A program made the position numbers and the translations under genes. Under the pieces are notes generated by a model that was not told the origin of the DNA, made no database searches, and saw nothing but the letters and a program-made list of their open reading frames with translations. Shown here one piece after another: positions 1 to 12,515 of a stretch of 64,000 nucleotides of DNA (the first letter of the stretch is position 1; each line of letters begins with the position of its first letter). The stretch covers positions 294,895 to 358,894 of the forward strand of contig BDSI01000125.1 of the NCBI GenBank assembly GCA_003117195.1, read 5' to 3'. The DNA comes from Eudorina sp. 2006-703-Eu-15. Its lineage: Eukaryota > Chlorophyta > Chlorophyceae > Chlamydomonadales > Volvocaceae.

Positions 1-650
1 TGCGGTGCGGCTGCGGTGCGGGGCTGTGCGGTGCGGTGACGGTGCGGTGCGGTGCGGTGCGGTGCGGTGCGGTGCGGTGCGGTGCGGTGCGGCGGTGCGG
101 TGCGGTGCGGGTGCGGTGCCGGTGCGTGCGTGCGGTGCGGTGCGGTGCGGTGCGGTGCGGTGCGGTGCGGTGCCGTGCGCGCGGTGCGGCTGCGTGCGCG
201 TGCGGTGCGTGGTGCGGTGCGCGTGCGGTGCGGGGCGTGCGGTGCGGTTGCGGTGCCGGTGCGGTCGCGGTGCGCGGTGCGGTGCGGTGCGGTGCGGTGC
301 GTGCGGTTGCGGTGCGGTGCGGGCTGACGCCGGTGCGGTGCGGTGCTGCGTGCGGTGCGGTGCGGTTGCGCGTGCGGTGCGGGGCTGACGGCCGGTGCGG
401 TGCGGTGCGGTGCGCGTGCTCGGTGCGGGTGCGGTTGCGGTGCCGGTGCGCGTGCGGTGCGCGCTGCGGTGCGCGTGCGTGCGTGCTGCGGCCGTGCGTG
501 CGCGGTGCGGTGCGGCTGCGGCGTGCCGGTGCGGTGCGTGCGGGCGGTGCGGTGCGGTGCGTGCGGTGCGGTGCGGTGCGGTGCGGTGCGGTGCGTGCGG
601 TGCGTGCGGGCTGCGGTGCGGTGCGGTGCGGGGCTGACGGCCGGTGTGTG
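1..650. repeat. TGCGG-type microsatellite block
   Basis: About 650 bases made almost only of GGTGC/TGCGG pentamer variants. It is open in several frames only because the repeat has no stop codons. It most likely lies in an intron (or beyond the end) of the minus-strand KDM5 gene, whose last visible exon ends at 940. I see no gene here. Confidence 0.9.
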
Positions 651-779
651 TCCGGGATGTGGGGGTTGGTCCCGCGGGGCACCGGCGCATCCGGGGCGGG
701 TGGTGCTGCGTGGGCCATGCGGGGGATAGGGCTAAGGCTTGGGTGAGGTGGGATCAGGACAGGGTTGGGGCATCTAGAA

Positions 780-845
780 CGGTAGGGGTAGGGTAGGGGT
801 AGGGGTAGGGTAGGGTAGGGGTAGGGTAGGGGTAGGGGTAGGGGC
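780..845. repeat. GGGGTA/GGGTA tandem repeat
   Basis: Alternating GGGGTA and GGGTA units over about 65 bases. They resemble a G-rich telomere-like repeat but are short, degenerate, and followed by normal gene sequence. The repeat lies downstream of the last visible KDM5 exon. Confidence 0.8.
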
Positions 846-939
846 ATGGGAAACTAGAATGGGTGGGGTAGGCAAATTAACGGTTGTTGACTGCCAGACC
901 AGGGGTAGAGAGGCTGGAGGTCATGGGCCCATCGCTCAC

Positions 940-3900
940 CCGCCGTCTGCACCCAGCTCCGGGCGCCCTCCAGCAGCTTCTGAACCACCGGCAGCCGCTC
1001 CAGCCGCAAACCCAGCCGTACACCCTCCGAAACCAGCGCCTCCAGCTCGTCCAGCGTCCTGGGCGGAACGACCTCAGCGGCGTCCGCGAGCGCCCCGCCG
1101 CCAGAGCCGCCCACGCCGCTGCCGGAGACCCGGCCGTCGCCGGCGGCGGCGGCGCCGCCGGCGGCGGTGGCGGCATCCGTGGCGGCTGCACCCCCGCCAC
1201 CGCTGCCCTTCCCGCTGCCGTCAACGCCGTCGCCTCCCCTCCTCGCCTTCCGACGCGACCGGGAGCTCTGCCGCCCCACGACCCGCCCGCCGCCGCCGCC
1301 CTCCTCCGCCCGCCCTTGCCCTGCTGCAGCCTCCCCCTTCCCTTCCCCCTCCTCCTCCGCCGCCGTCGCAGTGGCAGGCGGCGGACGCGCCGCCACCTCG
1401 CCATTCCTTCCTCCCGCTCCGCCGGCCTGGTCCTCTCCTGCCCCTCCCCTGCCCCTCTCCTCCCCTGCCGCCTCCGTCTCCGGCTCCTCGGGTTCCTCCG
1501 TCTCCTCAGGCAGCACCGCCCCCATGGCCAGCAGCCACTGCATCCGCCGGTCCCAGGCCTGCGCCGCCTCCAGCCGGGCCCGCACCTGCTGGTACAGCTC
1601 CCCGCCCTGTGCGCCCATCCGCGCCGCGTCCTCCACCACCTCCGCCAACGCGTTCAGTCCGGTCTTGGCGGCGGCGGTGGAGGACAGCAGCCGGCGGGCG
1701 CCCTCCTCCCACTCGCGGCGGCGGATGGCCGCACGGAGGGACTCCGCCTCGGGCATCAGGACACCCATACGCTCACCTGGGGTGGGGTGGGGTGGGATGG
1801 GGTGGGGTGGGTGGGGTGGGGTGGGGGGGGTGGGGTGGGGTGGGGTGGGGTGGGGTGGGGTGGGGTGGGTGGGGTGGGTGGGGTGGGGTGGGGTGGGGTG
1901 GGGTGGGGTGGGGTGGGGTGGGGTGGGGAAGGGCGAAACAGCGAGTTGGTACCGGGTGTTGGGCTGTGCTAATTCCCAGAGCAGCGGATTTGGATCGGCG
2001 TAGTGTGGTATGCTAGCGGTGTGGTGTGGTGTGGTATGCTATGGTGCGGCGTGGTGTGGCGTGGTGTGGTGTCGCGCTGCGGCTGGGCGGAGTGGGGTGG
2101 AGAGAAGGACCCCAGGACGCCGAGATCGGTGGCAAGGCGGCGCAGGATGGGATGTGGGTCGGTGGCGTTCGCCGGGGCGGTCCAGGAGGGGCGGCACCGC
2201 CGCGGATCGCTGCCGCTATGATGGTCCTGGCAGTCACGTGACCCATGGGTCACAGTAGGTGCGACTTCTAAGGACCCTCGGCACCCACCCGAGTGCAGCA
2301 GCAGTCTCATCTCTTTGAGCGGGGGCTGACGGCGAGCCGACCGGGCATCGGCCACCCGCCGCAGCCAGTCGGCGGCCTTGTCGTACAGCTCCCGTACCTG
2401 CCGTATCTCCGGCAGGTACACCTGTCGGTCGTACAAGCCAGGGCCGAGCGTCTCACGAGTGGGACGCCGTACGTGACTTTCAAAGCAAGAAGAAAGCATG
2501 GAAGGGCGGAGCTCGCTTGCACGTGTGTACGCCTTTGCATGACATGTCATGCAAACCCTCCTAACCCAGCCTTCCCGCCCCAGGGAAAGAGTCACTGGGA
2601 TCAGCCCCGCAACCCTCCCCACCCTGCCCCTTAGTAGCCTCCTCCAGCACAGGCAGGGCCTGATGCCTGGTGCCGCGCAAACGATCCGGACGGAGGCGGT
2701 CCCGGGCACCTCCGGAGGTCGGGACCCCTTCGCGGTTGGACCGCACCCACCGGCAGCCCCGCAGCTGCCTGCAAGCACTCCCGCAGCTGCCCCATCGTGG
2801 ACTTGGCTCGCAGACACTCCTTGGCCGCCGCCGCCGTCGCCTCCGCCCGCTCCACAAGCGCCGCCAGCCCCGCCACCTCCGGCACCGCCACCCGCGTCGC
2901 CGCAGCCTGCTGCTGCAGCTGCCGCAGCTGCGGCAGCGTGGGCAGATCCTGCGCCGCTCCAAGCGGGTGAGCAGGGCCAGGGAGGGGCGCCGAAGCAGGG
3001 CTGCCCTCCAGGCCGCCGGAGGCGGCCGCCGCCGCGCCTTCGGCAGCTGCCGCCGCGCCTTCGGCCGCCGCCGCCGCCGCCGCCGCGGCGGCGTTCTCCG
3101 CCGCCGGCACGCCGCCCGGGCCGAGCAGCTCCACAGCTGTCGCCGCCAGGTTGTGTGCTGCCGCGATGACTTGCCGTACCTCCTCCAGCTCCGCCGCCTC
3201 CAGCGGCAGCTGCTCACCCTGCGGTGCCACCAGAGGAAGCGGGCGGAGGAAACCAGCCCCAGAACCAGCCCCCCCCGTTCGTGAAGCGACGCCCCAAAGG
3301 CAGTTGGTAGGTGGGTGGTAGGCGGTTGGTTGCCGCATGCCCCCACATCCTTGTTCAGGCCCACGACAGGCCACCACGACCTCCTCGTGTGGACCACAGT
3401 ACCTCACGTCCCCGCCACTACCGCACACAAGCGGCTTGGTGGGAGACGCCATGGCTTCGTCAGCGCCCAAGGCGGGAGGGGGCTAGGCAGCCCGCTTCGG
3501 CAGCAGTCCCTTCCTCACTTCCAGGGCGGCGCACTGCGACGCACTCCCACGGGCTAACCCTACGGGCTCCAGCTAACACCATCGCACTTGGGTCTTTGCC
3601 ACATGTCACCATGTCGCCTTGGTGTTCATTTGGATTGTTTCGGGTGTGGGATGGGTTCTATCGCTGAGGACCCCCTCCCGTGTCAGATCGCCCCATCCCC
3701 TGACCCCCCACCTGCCCCTGACCCCCCACCTGCGCCTCTAGCTCCTGCAGCGCAGCCACAGTCACCAGCCGGGTCTCCTTCCCCTCCTCCTTCACCCCGG
3801 ACCCCGCCGCAGCCGACGACGACGCGGGGGCCGAGCCATCTGCCGTCGGTGACGCCGCCGCCGCTGCCGCCGCTGCCGCCGCTGCCTGCGTTCCCTTCCC

Positions 3901-6900
3901 CGTACCCAGCACTTGAACGGCCCTCTGTCGCCACTCGCTGGCTGCCGCCCACGCTCCCTGGAGCCGCTGCGGCATCGCAAACGCCGCCAAGGCGGGGTAT
4001 TTCCTGACCAGGAACTCGTCGACCGCGTCCACAGAGGGTTGGCCGGGGTCGCCGGCCCTGGCCCGGGCCTCCCGCTCCATGTCGCGGCGGCACATCATCT
4101 CCACCTCCCTGATGAGCAGTGGGAGGGGGTGGAGGGCAGGAAAAGGAGGGCAGTGGGAGGGGGTGGAGGGCAGGAAAAGGAGGGCAGTGGGAGGGGGTGG
4201 AGGGCAGGAAAAGGAGGCAGTGGGAGGGCAGTGGGAGAGGCAGTGGGAGGGGGTGGAGGGCAGTGGGAGGGGGACACACTCTGCCTCGCAACTCCCCATT
4301 TCCCCCGGGCTGCACCCACGCACCCACGCACCCACGCACCCACCCACCCACGCACCCACGCACCCACCACCCACCACCCACCCACCCACCCACCCACCCA
4401 CCCACCCACCCACCACCCACCCACCCACCCACCCACCCACCCACCCACCCACCCACCCACCCACCCACCCACCCACCCACCCACCCACCACCCACCCACC
4501 CACCCACCCACCCACCCACCCACCCACCCACCCACCCACCCACCCACCCACCCACCCACCCACCCACCCACCACCCACCCACCCACCCACCCACCCACCC
4601 ACCCACCCACCCACTCACCTGGTAAAGCTCTCCACCCCCTTGTGCCCCCACCGGAACTGCTCCACGCCGCGTAGGGCCGCCTCCATCACCTCGGGCGGGC
4701 AGCCTCCCAGCTGCAGACTCATGGTGGACCCACACCAGGACACCGCGGCGGCGGCGTGGCGGGCGGTCAGCTGGCAGCAGGGGGGGCGGGGGCGGAGGGC
4801 GATGCAGGACGGAGCCGGCCGGTCGGGAGGGTGGGGTCGAGTGGGGTGAGACGGCTTGGCGGGGACGGTTGGTGCTTGCGGCTTCAAAAGTAACTGGCAC
4901 CCGAGATGATGACATAATCGTGAGGGATGATGACGTCATCGTGGGACTCACTGCGCACACACACCCCACGCACCACACACCTCCGCACTGCTGCTCTGCC
5001 TTCCCACGAACACACACACACCCTTGATTCTGCTGCACCTTAGGATCAGTAGGTAGTTTAGTAGAGTTTCGTCATAGCCGCTACTTCTGCTGGCGTCACG
5101 GCGCCCACCGGCGCTCGACAACGATACGGGGCGCTACAGCATCACGGACTACACCACCTTGGGACTACTTATGGTCGACATACTTCGCCCTGGCACATTG
5201 GTAACTCTGGTCTCGGTCTCAGTCGTCGGTTGCATTGCTGGACACGGTTCTGCTTATTCGCGGCTCAGCTTTTCTCCTTGATAACACACACACCTCCGCC
5301 AGGACGCTGTCCCGCTGCTCCATCTGCTCCAGGGAACCCCTCGAGGGGGGGCCCACCGGGCCCGCTGGCCCCGCCGCCGCCCCATCGGCAGCCGTCGGCG
5401 GCGGAGTCTCCACCCGACTTGCGCCGCCCTCAGGCTGGCCGGCGGTAGCACTGCCACCGGCGCTGCTCCTGCCTCCACAGCTGCCGCCGCCGTCGCCGTC
5501 GACAACGCCGCTGGCAGCTTCTGCGCCGGGCACCGTCTTGGGCTGCGTTGTCGCCTCCGCGCCGTCAGGAGGCACCAGCAGCGACAACGGCTCACCTGCT
5601 GCTGGTGCTGCTGGTGCAGCCGCAGCTGCTGCGCTATCAGACGCGGTCGCTGCGGTGGCGGCCGCAGCGGCTGCAGCCGGAGGGGGAGCAGCCGGGGGTT
5701 CCAGGAGCGCCTTGCAGTCCAGGGAGGTCCTGCGGGAGACCTCCTCCAGCAGCTGTACACGCGCGGGGGACACAGGGGCACACCCGCACACGAGGATGGG
5801 CGCAGGGATGGGCGCGGGGCGGGGAAAGGGCGGTGAGGGGGCTTCCGGGTTCTGGCTCAATGGAGGGCAGCGAGACTTGAAGTAGCGCCGTAGGGTGGTG
5901 GTGCGATAAGGAGAGGAGAGGGGGAAGCGGCGCAAGCGCGCAGGAACCGCGGTGAGTGGCCCGGAGCTGGCAGCTGGTGCTGCTTGTAGTGCATGGATGG
6001 TGCCGGCGACAGTGGTGGTGGTGGTGGTGATGGTGGTGGTGGTGCCGGCGACAGTGGTGGTGGTGGTGGTGGTGTTGGCGGTGCCGGCAACAGTGGTGGT
6101 GGTGGTGGTGGTGGTGGTGGCGGTGGCGGCGACAACGGTGGTGATGGCGGTGCACTGACCCAGGGGTCCGTCAGGTGACACCAGGTCCGCACCTCCTTGA
6201 GCTCCGCGATGCTGTGTCGGAACACCAGACGCCACCGCAGCGGCGGGCAGCTGCACAGCGCCCCCGCGTGGTGGAGGCACACCCGTCGGCCTCCCCCGGG
6301 TGGGGAGCAGCGGCTGCACTCCAGGCCGCTCAGGTGCAGCGGAGACTGGCACACCGCGCACTCCGGGTCGGGCTCCACCTCCTCGTCCCCGGCGGCAGCC
6401 GGGGGCGCCGCGGCGGCCGGTACCATGGCTGCCGCCTGAACGGCGACTTCCCCGGCGGCGGCGGTGGCGGCGGCGGCCGCAGCTGGTCGGGCCCTGTTGC
6501 TGCGGCTGTTGCGGGATTTGGTCCGGGCGGGCGCCTTGCCGGGGCCGGGGCCGGCCCCGGGGCCGGCAGCATCTGAGGCGCCGGCGGCCGCCTGCGGTGC
6601 GGGAGGCGCGGACGCCGGGGGGAGAGACGAGGGCTCGGGCGCCCACCGCCTGCTGCGTACGGTACCTGGGGGAACGGGCGAGGGGGCAGCGGTTGCAGGG
6701 CCACAGGCGGGACAGGGGCGAGCGGATGTGTCTGCGAGGAGTACCGTGTCCGCCGTGCATGTGCATGTACAACGGACCAACTGTGCAAGTGCAGCGGATG
6801 AGTTGGAAGCTTGGTGCAAAAGCCAGGGGGGGAGGTCATCATTGGCCAGGCAAGTAGCGACAAGACACTGTACGGCTGCGGACGACGGCAGCCTGGAGTC

Positions 6901-9900
6901 TCCCCCCCCCCGTGCTCTCGACGGGGCTGACACCGCCGGGTTGGGCGGCCGCTGCGGGTCCGCTGCCACCGAGGGCCACTGAACTGTGGCGGCGGGCGCG
7001 GGCGCGGGTGTGCGTCCCTGCGGCGGTGACAACGCACAGTCGTGCGCGCCCCGCTCGAGGGGTGCACCCTCGGCCTTCCTCACCACCGCACATCCCAGGG
7101 ATGAGTTTGGACAGTTTTGATGTCGTACCCGGACACTAGGCGGCCTCGACGCGCCGCGCAATGGACGAGCGGCGCTGGCACATTCCTGCGGTACATCACG
7201 ATGCGCTGCCGTACATGATCCGTACCCGTTATGGTGCACACGGCATGCCTACCCTGCGCCCACTGCGCCAGCCTCAGGCGGTGCTCCTCCTGGATGACCC
7301 GGCGCAGCTCCGGAACCAGGAAAGTCGCCACATAGGGCCCACAATCGCCCCGCGCGGTCTGCAGCAGCATCTCGTGCTGGTTGAAGGCCTGCGGAAGGAG
7401 GGGCAGCCGTGTGTATGACAGCGAACGGTTCCCGAGCGTGGACCCGCGGGCGAGAGGCGGCCTGAGGGTTGGTGGCAGACCTGGCGCCCGGATGGCGAGC
7501 GTGGAGGAGGGCCCGAGCGGAGTACAACAAACCCCAGGCCCAGAACGAGCCAGGTCGCACCCAGCACGCGTTGACGAGGTAGACGCGCGGGCCCGAGGGA
7601 TTTCGCAGTGAAACTGGAGCGCATTTACTGGGAGCTCAACCGGACCGGACCGGACCCACATCGGCGGCCCTCGTCTCCCGCCCGTACCGTATGCGGGTGT
7701 CGATACCCGCATGCGGCTGCTTGGACCCCCACGGCATGCGCGGCCCCGCCCGGCCCCGCCTCTCACCGGCCGCCTGCGGCTGAGGCGCTGCCTCCGCTCC
7801 GCCTCCTCCGCGAACCTGAGCCAGTCGGGGGCCGCCAGGCTGATCCGCTCCACCAGCTGCAGCCCCAGGCTCAGCTCCGCATGGTAGGCCCCCGGCCACG
7901 TCACCACCACCTCACCCGCCTCCTGGGTCACACAGTACACCGGCACGCCCGCGGCCCGCAGAGCCCGCGGGCTCAGGAACAGCGTCGCGGAGGCGGAGCC
8001 GCCGCCGCCGCCGCCAGCGGCAGCGGCGGCCACGGCCGCGGCTTCGCCGCCGCCGCCGCCCGCCTGCAGCAGCAGCAGCTGCTGCTGGGCCGCAGCGGCG
8101 GCGGCGCCGTCGGCGCCGAAGGCCGCGGGCAGCGCGTCGCGGACGGCGGCCTCGAAGGCGCCACGGGCGGAGTTGGGTACGGCATAGCAGCGGCTCGGGT
8201 CGCCCAGGTGGTTGTAACTGATGCCGTACAGCAGCTGGTCCTCCAGGCGCCAGGCGGCGGACGAGGAGAACATCATGCCCACGCTCAGTACGGGCGAGGT
8301 CAGGCCGGGCAGGGCGTACGGCACCCGCCGCAGCAGCGACGGGTGGGAGCCCTGCACGCACAGCAGCAAAACGAAGCCAACGGATGGGCCACCAGCTCTC
8401 TTGTCTCCTCACTCCTCACAACCCCCGGGGCCCTGGGCCACGAACACTTTTGATCAGTCATGCGGGGTCACAGTTGGGCGGTCACAGTCGGTCCAGCATC
8501 CAGCCCCGGCCGCGGCAGCATCCCACCGAAACCCACATCGAGGACAACCCGGCCCATCGGGAGGGGCTCCCAACGCGGAGGGGCAGTCCACCCTGACTGG
8601 CGGATCGCACCTCCAGTCGAGGCAGGCGGTTGAGGTTCCAGCTGTCGCTGGGGGCGCCCGTCGTCGTCGTCGTCGTCGTCGTCGCGCCGTCGTCGTGACG
8701 CGGGAAGCCGCTGCCGTACACCACCGTGTCCAGATCCGCCGCCGCCGCCACCTCCAGCTGCTCCTCGCCCTCCTCCACCAGCCGCCAAAACTCAGACTCG
8801 ATCTCCTCCCAGCTCGCCTGCGGGGCAGGACGCGGGGCAGGACGCGTTCTAGTCCTTGCTTGCCTCCATTCCCCAGCCCCTCCCTGGACCCCACATGGCC
8901 GCCCTCCTTGGCGCCCCAGTGGCCCACCAATCCGCTATATCCCCTCCCCCCGGCGGCCCAGGCTCCCCTGACCTCCGGCCCCACTGCCCCCGCGCCCCTG
9001 CCAGCCAACCCTAAACCCACCAGCGAAACAATAAACCCCCCCCGGCCTTGGCCCCGCTAGGCAGCCTCCTTCTTGGCGCCCGCACCTTCTTTGCCTTGGC
9101 CTCCCCGCCGAAGTAGTTGCGCTTGAAGCCGTGCGCCAGGCGCTCGAAGTCCTGGAAGGTCAGCTCCTCGCCGGGAGCCGAGCCGCCGCCGTCCGCCTCC
9201 GCCGCGGCGCCGATGCTGCACAGCGGACACACCCAGTCGCCCTCCGGCACCGCCGGCAGCGGCGGCGTGAGGCAGAAGAGGTGGAAGCCCCGGTCGCAGC
9301 GGTCGCAGAGCAGGATCTCGTCCTCCGCATGCCCACCCCCGCACAGCTCGCACACCAGGCTGCTCAAATCGCCCGAGGGAGCCGTCGCGGCGGCGCTGCC
9401 CGGAGCGACAGGGCTGGGGACGGCTGCGACGGCTGCAGCGGCGACTGTGGCGGCGGCGGCTTCTTTTGCGCCGCCGCGGGCCCCACGGCCGCCTCTCCTG
9501 CCGCCTCCCCTGCTGCCGCCCCTGCCCCTACCCCTGCCGCTACCCCTGCCACCACCGCCGCCGCCGTAGCTTCCGTCACCGCCGATGGCACTGAGCAACG
9601 CGGACACGGAGCCGCGCTTGGCCAGGTGGTGCGGCTGGTGTGGCGATCTGCCGCCGTCACCGCTGGATTCCCGGGCTGCCCGGGCGGCAGCGGAGGCCGT
9701 GAACGGGCCCACGGGCGACGGCGAAGTGCCGGCCTGCGGCGAGCACAGGATCGGGAGTGCGGCTTGGGCTGCAAGCGGGCCCTACGCCGGGTCGGCCGGG
9801 CATCTTATCTTGCATGCATGCACGGACATCCGTACCATACGGTGGGGGTGAATGAAGGGTGCTTGTTGCGCGAAGGCCAGGGTCCCGCCGGCGCCGCAAA

Positions 9901-12515
9901 CCCCCCGGGGGGGGGAACGCGAGGTCGGCCGGATCCCGCTGCCTGTAGCCTCTGCGAGCTGTCCAGACCCAGTGCTCGTCCCGAGCCGTGTCCCCCGGTT
10001 GCAAGCAACAATCCGGTGTGGAGGTGTGGCCTAGGGGCCTGCTAATCCCCAGGGTCCATCCCGCCACGACCCGCTGGGGCCCTGACCCCGAGACCAAAGG
10101 CACGGCCGCGAGGTTGACGGTTGCAGCCGTGACGTCCGCTTGCGCCGTTATTTCAAGAGCGGAGGTACCTCCTTGGGTGCGGTACGGAACCGGTGGCGGC
10201 CACCACCGTCGCCGCCGCCCCCATCGCCATCGGTTTACAAGGCGGGCACCAACCAGCCCGGCACCCCACCCTGCCGCTCCGGTCCGGTCCGGTCCGGGCG
10301 GTGGCCCGGGCGGCAGTGGCAGAGGCCCTGGCTGTGGCCCTTGGTCGTCTGTTGGTTGTCCCCGAGGACGCCACCTCACATGCGCGACCCTTGGCCCGGC
10401 ACCGATGGGCGCATCGATCCGCTTTCCGTCCAAACCTACGAACGAGCCGCAAACCCCCTCAATCCCGGCGCCCCAGCAAGCTCGGGAGTGGGAACTCCCA
10501 CCGCGGGAGCGACACACGGACCCCAGCCTCCCACGCCAGCCACCCACCTCGCCCAGCCCCGCGTCGGCCGCCGCCCGCATCGCCTTTCGCCGCCTGCCGC
10601 CGCGCCCACGCTGCTGCCCCACCCCCGGCTGCTGCTGCTGCTGCTGCTGCGCTGCTGCCTCACGCTCCTGCCCCGCCCCCAGGCCAAACTCGTGGTCCCG
10701 CAGGAAGCCGCCTCCGCCTCCCCTGTCCGCCCTGAGCCCCATCATGGCCTCCAGGATCTCCGCCGCCTCCGCCATGTCCGCGTCCTCCGACTGTGTGCGC
10801 GCCGCCTCCGCCTCCGCCGCCGCCGCGTCCTGCCGCCGCCGCCGCTGGCGCTTGAAGTGCGGCTGAGACGGGGCAAGGGGCTGCTGCCCCGCCTTGACGT
10901 ATTTGTGCGGCTGTTGGGACATGTACTGTGCCCGGGGCTGTTTCCACTGGGGCCCGCCGATCATCGGGTCGTCGTCGAGATCCGGTTGGCTAAGGCCCGG
11001 AAGGTTCTCGGAGGCCCCAGCACCGCCACCCAGGGCTGCTGCCGCCGCGGCTGCTGCTGCCGCCGCTGCTACTGCCCGACGGGCCGCGGCCGCGGCCTGA
11101 TCACGCCTCGCCACCGCCGCCGCCGCGCTGGCGGGCAGATCATCTTCCTCGCCGAGCCGGGTCCGCGGCTTGCGCTTCCGCACGCCGAGCGCCGTGACAG
11201 TGGGTGAGCCCCGGGCGGTCTCCCCGGTTCCGCCGGCAGTGCCTGGGGCGGTTGGGACGGCCGCTGCCGCCGCCTCAGGTGCAACAACGCCCCCACCCAC
11301 GCGGGTTACTGCCGCCGCGCCGACAGTGCCAGGACGCTCCCCTGGGTCCGCCTCCATGGCACTGGGAGGCCCGCCGTCGACGGCGTTGCGGGCGTCAGCG
11401 CGGCCCGGGTTGCCGGCCGCTGAAGTCCCATCTTCGCCACCTTCGCTTCGCTTCCGCTTGAGCCGGCTGAGTGCGCTGACCTGCCGCCGGGAATCGTCCT
11501 CGGGTCCGCGGGGTGACTGGTCTGCACTGGCGGCTGGCGGGGGCTCAGTCGTTCCAGTCGGCTGCAACGCCGGCCCGGACAGCTGCTGCTGCTGCTGATA
11601 ACTTGGAGGCGTTCGCATGTTATTCTGCTGCTGCATTTTCAGCAGCGCAGGTTGGACTGGCAGAGAGTGCTGGGGCGGGCGCTGCTGAAGCTGGTGTCGC
11701 TGCGGCTGCTGGGCTGTGGGCTTCAGCGGCGCCGGCTGGGCGTCTCCGGGCTCCGCCTCGGGCTCGTGCAGCTCTTGGCCCGCGGCCTTCGCCTCTGCTT
11801 GCACCGCGGCCAGGGCTGCAGCGGCTGCACCGGTGCCATGTTTCCAGTCCTCATAGGGAAGCAGATGCCGCACGTACAGCTGCCGCATGCCGTAAGCCAT
11901 ACTTGTCTGGCCCTTCTCGGTGATCTGCAGACATGAGATTGGTAATTATGTCGGGACACGCAGGGCCGTAACACCACTGCGGAAACTCGCACCCCCGACA
12001 GCATCCGCGGAGACGCGTCTATCCGTGTGGACGTCGCTCATATCCCCAGGAATACTTACCTGCAGCACCTTGGCTACCTCCTTCCATTTCTTTTGCTCGG
12101 TAACTGACTCGTAGCCGCCTCGCCGCTTCACAGCCCGGTAGAGAACAAAGATGTCGATGTCCTTACCCAGGAACTGCGGATACTTCCATTTGCACAGCTG
12201 CTTGCCCTGAGAATGCAAGAACCGGTCATAGTCTTCGTAGAAGTTTATCTGGGATTGCTGGAAATCGCGATGCTGCAGCTCGTGGAGCTTCTGTTTACGT
12301 GTTGGAAATTTGAGCCGTGACAAGTCCAACCGGCACGGTGGCGCCCATCCCTTTGGCAGAATAATTTTACATATGCCAAATGGTTCCGCTTGCAGTCGGA
12401 TGGACGCCAGATAGCGCAGGGGCTGCTGCCACTCCTCCTCAGAGGGGCTGAACGTCAGGGCGGACGGAATGCCAGCAAAGCCGCCGCAATCTTCTACTCC
12501 AGAGCCACTAGCCAT
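940..12515 (-). CDS. KDM5/JARID1-type histone demethylase, 3' partial, catalytically degenerate JmjC
   Basis: Family role: nuclear H3K4 demethylation. Thirteen exons keep one frame with GT-AG introns: 12515-12060, 11924-10548, 9733-9086, 8817-8611, 8351-7767, 7388-7253, 6665-6193, 5752-5294, 4770-4619, 4108-3730, 3218-2751, 2421-2289, 1776-940. That gives 2103 residues, and the frame is still open at the left, so the C-terminus lies outside or in unseen exons. Order: JmjN (from residue 16), ARID (about 85-175), a long Ala/Gln/Gly-rich insert, a C4HC3 PHD finger (CELCGG...CDRCDRGFH), JmjC in two exons, a C5HC2 finger (CAVC...CSRC...CLHH), then PLU-1 helices. In JmjC the Fe-binding His is Arg931 (WRLED where active KDM5 has WHIED). 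Residues aligned with KDM5A F480, N493, K501 and N575 are Ala928, Ser941, Ser949 and Ser1057. Glu933 and His1053 remain. Domain architecture is certain; enzymatic activity is doubtful. Confidence 0.88.
1780..1926. repeat. (TGGGG)n minisatellite in a KDM5 intron
   Basis: About 145 bases of TGGGG with occasional TGGG units, immediately next to the acceptor of the exon that starts at 1776. A related GGTGT-rich stretch follows at about 2000-2070. Confidence 0.9.
4313..4617. repeat. (CCCA)n minisatellite in a KDM5 intron
   Basis: About 300 bases of CCCA tetramers with occasional CCA and CGCA variants, ending one base before the splice donor of the exon 4770-4619. A second repeat of a roughly 35-base unit (GTGGGAGGGGGTGGAGGGCA type) fills 4118-4275 of the same intron. 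Confidence 0.92.
5178..5290. repeat. Dispersed 113-bp repeat, copy 1 (KDM5 intron)
   Basis: Runs from ACATACTTCGCCCTGGC to TTGATAACACACA and matches 50804-50916 with only a few substitutions. It sits just inside the intron next to the donor of the KDM5 exon ending at 5294. No coding capacity or tRNA-like box was seen. It may be a short interspersed element or the end of a longer one. Confidence 0.8.
5990..6160. repeat. (GGT)n-rich repeat in a KDM5 intron
   Basis: GGTGGT trinucleotide runs interrupted by GCCGGCGACAGT, giving a mixed unit repeated about four times. Intronic between exons 6665-6193 and 5752-5294. Confidence 0.85.

Noticed and set aside
1..746. Cys/Arg/Ala-rich open frames of up to 236 codons
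   Set aside because: Products of the GGTGC microsatellite, which lacks stop codons in several frames.
780..845. GGGGTA repeat as a telomere
   Set aside because: Too short and irregular, internal to sequence that continues as TGCGG repeats on one side and coding DNA on the other, and not the TTTTAGGG repeat known from Chlamydomonas.
859..2016. Long plus-strand Pro/Arg-rich frames over the KDM5 exons
   Set aside because: Antisense shadows of GC-rich minus-strand exons; the minus strand has recognisable domains and splice sites.
4313..4617. CCCA array as a CRISPR-like or coding repeat
   Set aside because: Simple tetranucleotide repeat without spacers, inside an intron; the Thr/His/Pro or Gly/Trp/Val frames are artefacts.
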